Positions 60,292-64,000 of a stretch of DNA of 64,000 nt are shown piece after piece. Source of the DNA: HXMU1428-3 sp965215715 (GTDB lineage: Bacteria > Pseudomonadota > Alphaproteobacteria > Rhizobiales > HXMU1428-3); assembly GCA_965215715.1 (NCBI GenBank), contig OZ244129.1, forward strand, positions 992,001 through 1,056,000. The letters are read 5' to 3'. Every line of letters starts with the position of its first letter. Within the stretch, counting starts at the first letter, position 1. The notes below the pieces were generated by a model. The model was not told where the DNA came from, did no database searches, and was given only the letters and a program-made list of their open reading frames with translations. The translations under genes and the position numbers were made by a program.

Positions 60292-61191
60292 ATGCGGCAT
60301 TATTCTTATTTACCGGCCAACCAGGCCTTTCTTGACCCGGAGCGGGCTGGTGCCAACGCGCCGCAAAAGGCAAGGGCCGTGGTTATCCCGTTTGGTTTGG
60401 AACATTCTGTTACTTTTCAAAAGGGCACTGCTTTTGGTCCGCAAGCGGTATTAGCGGCGAGCAAAGAAGTTGAATTGTTTGATGAGGAGTATTGGCGCGA
60501 AGTTGTTGATGATTATGAAGTGGCAACCTTGAGCCCAACGCCTATTGCTCAAACTTTAGAGGCGGCTTTAAAACAAGTTGCTTTGTTGGTGCGCACCGTT
60601 TTGCAAGAAGGGCGGTTTCCACTTGTTTTGGGTGGGGAACACAGTTTAACAGCAGGTGCTATTCGCCCCTTTGCTGAGCTTTATCCAGACTTGGTGGTGT
60701 TGCAATTTGATGCACATGCTGATTTGCGTGATGGCTATGAGGGTGAACATTTTTCTCATGCTGCGGCAATGCGCCGGGTGCTTGATCATGAAACGCTGTC
60801 TCTTGTTGGTGTTGGCATTCGCAATATTTCTAAGCATGAAATTCCGTTTTTAGAAGCCAACCGAGAACGCATTCATTTGCATTGGGCCAATGATATGACA
60901 CAATGGCGGTTGCAAGAGATTGTTGCCCCGTTAAAGGGGCGCCCGATTTATGTAACCTTTGATGTTGATTGTTTTGATAGTGCTTTGATGCCGGCAACGG
61001 GCACGCCAGAGCCAGGTGGGCTTGATTGGTATAAAGCGCTGGACATTTTAAAGGCTGCCAGTGAAGTGGGTAAGATTGTGGGGGCTGATATTGTTGAATT
61101 ATCCCCTCGGCCAGGTTTGCATGCGTGTGATTTTATGGTTGCTAAATTGGCTTATAAGTTACTGAGCTATGCATTGGTGACAAAGGCATAA
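60292..61191 (+). CDS. speB: Agmatinase (ureohydrolase family)
   Basis: This 299-residue binuclear-manganese ureohydrolase cleaves agmatine to putrescine and urea. Metal ligands lie in LGGEHSLTAG, LQFDAHADLRDGYEG (DAHAD) and VTFDVDCFDSALMPATGTPE (DVDCFD). It is full length. Agmatine would need arginine decarboxylase, which is not in the window; the adjacent enzyme looks like an ornithine-type decarboxylase. Either the decarboxylase has arginine activity or the two genes give two routes to putrescine. Confidence 0.92.
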   Translation: MRHYSYLPANQAFLDPERAGANAPQKARAVVIPFGLEHSVTFQKGTAFGPQAVLAASKEVELFDEEYWREVVDDYEVATLSPTPIAQTLEAALKQVALLVRTVLQEGRFPLVLGGEHSLTAGAIRPFAELYPDLVVLQFDAHADLRDGYEGEHFSHAAAMRRVLDHETLSLVGVGIRNISKHEIPFLEANRERIHLHWANDMTQWRLQEIVAPLKGRPIYVTFDVDCFDSALMPATGTPEPGGLDWYKALDILKAASEVGKIVGADIVELSPRPGLHACDFMVAKLAYKLLSYALVTKA

Positions 61192-61196
61192 CCTTC

Positions 61197-61266
61197 TAGA
61201 GCGTGTCTTTTTCTTTCGTCAGGATGCTCTTTGCGAAGGTGTTGCCGTTCTGAAAACCTTAGAGCC
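61197..61266. repeat. Degenerate intergenic repeat after speB
   Basis: The sequence AGAGCGTGTCTTTTTCTTTC, then GTCAGGATGCTCTTTGCGAA, then GGTGTTGCCGTTCTGAAAAC, has the same layout as Rhizobiales intergenic repeats (AGAGC ends, TTGCGAA-GT core) and is a distant relative of the element at 56340-56417. It lies between the convergent speB and SoxYZ-like genes. The assignment is by pattern memory only. Confidence 0.4.
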
Positions 61267-62133
61267 TTAAAACCCCTTATTTTCCGGGTAACTAAGGTTT
61301 TTTTTGAACGCGCCCCCCTTGGTGTCTCGGGCCAATGCTTGCAGGTCGTGACTATTGGATGTGGACGCATATGTGAATCGGAAATGGGGATTTCTCGATA
61401 GAGACACGCCGGCATGGATGCGATAAATGAGTTCTTGATCCTGTTTTATCTCTAGGTATTCAACAAACCATGCGGGCAGAAAGGTTCCCGTCTTGGGGTC
61501 CATTTGCATGCCGGTAATATTCGGGTGTCGAACCCTTACGGTTCCTTGGCGCCAATGGCGGTGTTCTGCTGCGTCCGCTCTTATCATCATTCTCATATGG
61601 CCGTGTTTAGCGATGTCATTTTCCAAGTCCTTAGGGGTTGGCATGGAACAGCCGCCGACAGTATTTAAAAAATCGACTTTGGTTGCCGCCATTAAATGTC
61701 TTCCGTCTTTCATTTCTAAAACAACACGGACCAGTGATTTGTATTCTGAACGCACTCTTATCGTAAAGGTGTGTGCGCCAATATTAATCCCGCTATGCAA
61801 TCCATTACCGATCTCTATGCGTGCAGCTAACGGTGCCGGATTCCGGTCTATAATCAGATGTAACTGCTTGGCGCCAACCAACAGACCTGGCTTGATTTGA
61901 ACTGTAATGGGAATGCGCGCCCCATCGTAGGCAATATCAGGGGCACTAATTGTGACGTCACCATTGGATGGCAAAAGAATCTTTTCGCCAAAAAAGTCGG
62001 GTTTAAGGTCAGCCCAATATTCATCATCCGTTTCGGCGCGCACAGAACCATGGTTCAAGATAACACCAAGACTGATGATGAGAGCAAAGAGAAATCTTTG
62101 GGCAATCAACAGTGTCTGTTTCTTCGTGGTCAT
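61267..62133 (-). CDS. Quinoprotein dehydrogenase-associated SoxYZ-like carrier protein
   Basis: A protein of about 288 residues with a signal peptide (FLFALIISLGVILNHGSVRA) followed by a SoxY-like domain (about 30-150) and a SoxZ-like domain (about 180-280). The SoxY swinging-arm cysteine is in VGGCSMPTP, between the two domains; in classical SoxY it is at the C-terminal GGCGG. This fused form is the family found with PQQ-dependent dehydrogenases, where it is thought to carry a small adduct, although its role is unproven. The start is taken at MTTKKQTLLIAQ; a frame 11 codons longer exists. It is divergent from a periplasmic thioredoxin gene, which could reduce its cysteine. Confidence 0.85.
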   Translation of the reverse strand: MTTKKQTLLIAQRFLFALIISLGVILNHGSVRAETDDEYWADLKPDFFGEKILLPSNGDVTISAPDIAYDGARIPITVQIKPGLLVGAKQLHLIIDRNPAPLAARIEIGNGLHSGINIGAHTFTIRVRSEYKSLVRVVLEMKDGRHLMAATKVDFLNTVGGCSMPTPKDLENDIAKHGHMRMMIRADAAEHRHWRQGTVRVRHPNITGMQMDPKTGTFLPAWFVEYLEIKQDQELIYRIHAGVSLSRNPHFRFTYASTSNSHDLQALARDTKGGAFKKNLSYPENKGF

Positions 62134-62470
62134 TGCTTTTTCTCCCTTAATCGATAAGTAACTCAATGCCCATTGGCGCCAAAGACCTGGGTTGTTGAAT
62201 GGTTATAAATTCGTTAACTTCTACATCGAGTGATATACTAATGACATGATGAGACCTTAAGTCAAGTTCAGGAGCTATAGGTCACTTATAAGTTTACTGT
62301 TTCGGATGCAGGCGGTCTCATGTTTAAGGCTGGATGTGGTGGGAGGTTTTCTTGCCGGTGATGTTTTGATAGATGGTGACAGTGTCATATAAAAGAAGCA
62401 ATTAACTTTCAAAATATGCCCCTCAACGTTATGTTGTGAGGGTGTTTTTTTATCATAAGGATTATTTTTT
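62134..62470. promoter_or_regulatory. Divergent promoter region of the SoxYZ-like and thioredoxin genes
   Basis: About 340 bases. The part next to the SoxYZ-like gene holds its GGGAGAA ribosome site. The part next to the thioredoxin gene holds a possible -10 (TATACT, 62234-62239) and the structured leader described separately. No other gene is seen. Confidence 0.5.
62246..62451 (+). promoter_or_regulatory. Structured leader with terminator before the thioredoxin gene (attenuator or riboswitch candidate)
   Basis: ATGAGACC (62249-62256) pairs perfectly with GGTCTCAT (62314-62321), enclosing 57 bases with smaller possible stems (TAAGT/ACTTA, CTG/CAG). CCTTAA (62255-62260) can pair instead with TTAAGG (62324-62329), so two exclusive folds exist. 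Downstream, CCCTCAAC and GTTG(TG)AGGG form a stem (62420-62442) followed by seven T, an intrinsic terminator that ends 20 bases before the ATG. The stem and T-run face the thioredoxin gene, so they must act on its own transcript. The ligand, if any, is unknown. Folding was done by eye. Confidence 0.5.
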
Positions 62471-62944
62471 ATGGTTGGGCATTGTTGCAAGCAAATCTTT
62501 AAGGTTGGTCTTTGTTTGTTGTTGTTATCGGTCTGGGGGGCTCCTTCAGCTCAGGCTTGGAATGGTAAGCGTATTACATGGCATAGCTATTCATCTGGCT
62601 TGAAAAAGGCACAAAAAACAGGCAAGCCCATTTTGATGGTGTTTGAGGCCAAGTGGTGCAAAGTTTGTCGCCATTATAGAAAAGTTTTTTACAATTCTAA
62701 GGTTGTGAAACTGGCCAAAAAAATGGTCATGATTAAAATCGACATCTCTAAAAACCGTAAATTGCAGGCAAAGTATTCGATCGATGGCGGTTACATTCCG
62801 CGCACAATGGCTTTTTCTTCTCAAGGCTATCATTATGAGGGGCTCATAGGGAGCCATGATCAGTACAAATACTTCCTCAATCCGCGTCATGCTGGCGATC
62901 TCATTCAAATGATGAAACGGGCAGTGGCTAGAAATCAATATTAA
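62471..62944 (+). CDS. Exported thioredoxin-fold protein
   Basis: This 157-residue protein has a signal peptide (VGLCLLLLSVWGAPSAQA) and a thioredoxin fold. The active site is AKWCKVCRHY (CxxC), and the cis-Pro loop lies in GGYIPRTMAFS. It resembles the SoxW-like or Thioredoxin_7 group of periplasmic reductases. The mature protein is strongly basic. It is divergent from the SoxYZ-like carrier, and a SoxW-type thioredoxin reducing the SoxY cysteine is the known pairing in sulfur oxidation, so the same partnership is inferred here. Expression probably depends on the terminator in its leader. Confidence 0.88.
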   Translation: MVGHCCKQIFKVGLCLLLLSVWGAPSAQAWNGKRITWHSYSSGLKKAQKTGKPILMVFEAKWCKVCRHYRKVFYNSKVVKLAKKMVMIKIDISKNRKLQAKYSIDGGYIPRTMAFSSQGYHYEGLIGSHDQYKYFLNPRHAGDLIQMMKRAVARNQY

Positions 62945-62960
62945 TAGGGTGCCTGTTTTT

Positions 62961-63010
62961 AGAGCACGTCTTTTGTGTTCAGACCTTATCACTGTCTAGA
63001 GACGTGCTCT
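62961..63010. terminator. Hairpin between convergent thioredoxin and VOC genes
   Basis: AGAGCACGTCT pairs perfectly with AGACGTGCTCT around a 28-base loop. It sits between two convergent genes and can act as a terminator for both, though the T-runs are short (TTTTT before it, ATTTTG after it). The AGAGC ends are shared with the other intergenic repeats in this window. Confidence 0.55.
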
Positions 63011-63022
63011 AAATATTTTGAA

Positions 63023-63430
63023 TTATGAGTTCTCGCGGGCTTTGTTCAGATCTTCCATTGAAATGTGGTGTACATTTAACTTGTTTCCATCAAGGTCACG
63101 AAAGTAGCCCGCATAAAAGCCAGCCATCTCGTTTCTATATCCAACCGCCCCTTCATCTGTTGCCTCCAGTTCCAGAGCTTTCGCATGAATTTTATTGACC
63201 AGCTCTTTCGATGGAGCTGCCAGAGCAATCATAACGCCATTGCCCACTGTGGCTGGTTGTCCATCAAAGGGTTTTGTGATTGAAAACCCGGCCGCGCCAT
63301 CCGGCTTGCCCCAGGCAATAAATTGGTCTGATTCCATAAACCGTCCCATATCCATTAATTTAAACAGAACATCATAAAAAGCTGCCGCCTTGTCTATGTC
63401 ATTCGTTCCAATGGTGATATAACCAATCAT
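63023..63430 (-). CDS. VOC-superfamily (glyoxalase-like) protein
   Basis: This 135-residue protein has the paired beta-alpha-beta-beta-beta units of the vicinal oxygen chelate fold. It begins MIGYITIGTNDIDKAAAFYD, and the second unit ends GYFRDLDGNKLNVHHISMED. Likely metal-facing residues are in VMIALAAPS and DGNKLNV, but the Glu/His set is not complete enough to assign an enzyme. Members include glyoxalases, dioxygenases and drug-binding proteins. It is divergent from a YafY-type regulator, which may control it. Confidence 0.88.
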   Translation of the reverse strand: MIGYITIGTNDIDKAAAFYDVLFKLMDMGRFMESDQFIAWGKPDGAAGFSITKPFDGQPATVGNGVMIALAAPSKELVNKIHAKALELEATDEGAVGYRNEMAGFYAGYFRDLDGNKLNVHHISMEDLNKARENS

Positions 63431-63500
63431 AAAATTTTCCTTTTGTAATGATTGAAAAAATTTTCTTACTAGATAAAGATGACAAGTAATGTCATGTTTG

Positions 63501-64000
63501 ATGATGGTTGAAAAAACAACACTTTCTCGGATTGAACGGCTGGATAAGCTTGCAGGCCTTTTGCGTTCGCACGATTTTCATCAGGCAACTGACTTGGCCG
63601 ACCAGCTTTGCGTTAGCAAACGAACTATTATGCGCGATTTGCAAGTGCTAAGGGCGCAAGGCTACCCTATTGAGACCAGCCAGGGTAAAGGGGGTGGCAT
63701 TCAATTGCACCGGCTTTGGGGCTTGGGGCGGCTTAATTTGAGCTATCAGGAAATCATAGATTTGTTGCTTAGTTTAGCTGTGATGGAGAAAATGCCTTCA
63801 AGTTTGTTTTTTAAAAACTTGGAGTCAATTCGCTATAAAATTGCTGCTTCTTTCCCGCAAAACCAGCGCGAGAAAATCAAAGATTTGCGAAAAAGAATTA
63901 TGGTTGGTGATTTAGCTTCAGCTGACATTCTAAGTCAGTCCCATCCTGTCAAACGGCATGCTGCTGGTGCTCTTTATGAGGCTTTTTTTACGCTGCATCA
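63501..64000 (+). CDS. YafY-type DeoR-like transcriptional regulator (3' end outside window)
   Basis: The frame runs from ATG to the window edge, about 166 residues. It starts MMVEKTTLSRIERLDKLAGL, followed by a helix-turn-helix (FHQATDLADQLCVSKRTIMR, then DLQVLRAQGYPIE) and the beta-wing GKGGGIQLHR. This is the N-terminal part of YafY/PafC-like regulators, which usually continue into a WYL domain that should lie beyond the window. It is divergent from the VOC gene across about 70 bases, so it probably regulates that gene or itself. Confidence 0.85.
   Translation, partial: MMVEKTTLSRIERLDKLAGLLRSHDFHQATDLADQLCVSKRTIMRDLQVLRAQGYPIETSQGKGGGIQLHRLWGLGRLNLSYQEIIDLLLSLAVMEKMPSSLFFKNLESIRYKIAASFPQNQREKIKDLRKRIMVGDLASADILSQSHPVKRHAAGALYEAFFTLH

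Noticed and set aside
1..64000. CRISPR array, prophage, insertion sequence or toxin-antitoxin pair
   Set aside because: No direct-repeat array with spacers, no phage or transposase proteins and no recognisable toxin-antitoxin gene pair were seen on either strand.

Overview
The window looks like chromosomal DNA from a low-GC, methylotrophic alphaproteobacterium, most likely of the Hyphomicrobiales (Rhizobiales) type. The reasons are the plsY-dprA-topA-rnr and uvrC-pgsA-moaD-moaE gene orders, a Rhizobiales-style intergenic repeat, a fused NuoE/NuoF-type formate dehydrogenase beta subunit, a lanthanide-type methanol dehydrogenase cluster (xoxFGJ) and a SoxYZ-like carrier of quinoprotein systems. 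These are family-level recognitions made by eye from the sequence; no database search was run. No tRNA, rRNA, CRISPR array, transposase or prophage gene was seen.

Layout. 0-9.8 kb: an LpxH-like phosphatase fragment, a GT4 glycosyltransferase, a CheZ-like protein with a long acidic tail, rpsD, a secreted protein of unknown function, an HxlR regulator coupled to trmJ, a CHASE2 histidine kinase and a FecR-domain protein ending in an Asn-Gly repeat. 10-11.8 kb: a divergent TpsB/ShlB transporter. 11.9-25.2 kb: a C1-oxidation island. On the minus strand it has glutathione-dependent formaldehyde dehydrogenase, S-formylglutathione hydrolase, a LysR regulator and both formate dehydrogenase subunits. 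On the plus strand it has two small exported proteins and xoxF-xoxG-xoxJ. Together they would carry methanol to formaldehyde to formate to CO2. xoxF carries an in-frame TGA at a tryptophan codon of the family and is broken as written.

25.3-39.6 kb: core genes rnr, topA, dprA, plsY, serB, miaA, and the branched-chain amino acid genes ilvI-ilvH-(pdxJ)-ilvC. The rnr-serB block is bracketed by two long, nearly perfect palindromes (25164-25293 and 33927-34046) that form a two-member repeat family. 40-48.8 kb: a PhzF isomerase, an outer-membrane porin, a gamma-glutamylcyclotransferase-like protein, ppdK, meaB and a SleB-type cell-wall hydrolase. 49-57.7 kb: nadC-nadB-nadA with a palindromic operator upstream, moaE-moaD-pgsA-uvrC, folB, and a DUF1045 protein whose 2H catalytic motifs are both lost.

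58.3-64 kb: a small exported protein resembling cytochrome c' without a haem motif, TusA, a PLP-dependent ornithine-type decarboxylase and an agmatinase. These are followed by a divergent pair made of a SoxYZ-like carrier and a periplasmic thioredoxin. The thioredoxin gene has a leader with a long-range stem and an intrinsic terminator just before its start codon, a layout that suggests attenuation or a riboswitch. A VOC protein and a partial YafY-type regulator close the window.

The strongest leads are the nonsense codon in xoxF, the covarying palindrome family, the thioredoxin leader RNA, the catalytically stripped DUF1045 protein and the CHASE2/FecR/TpsB module.
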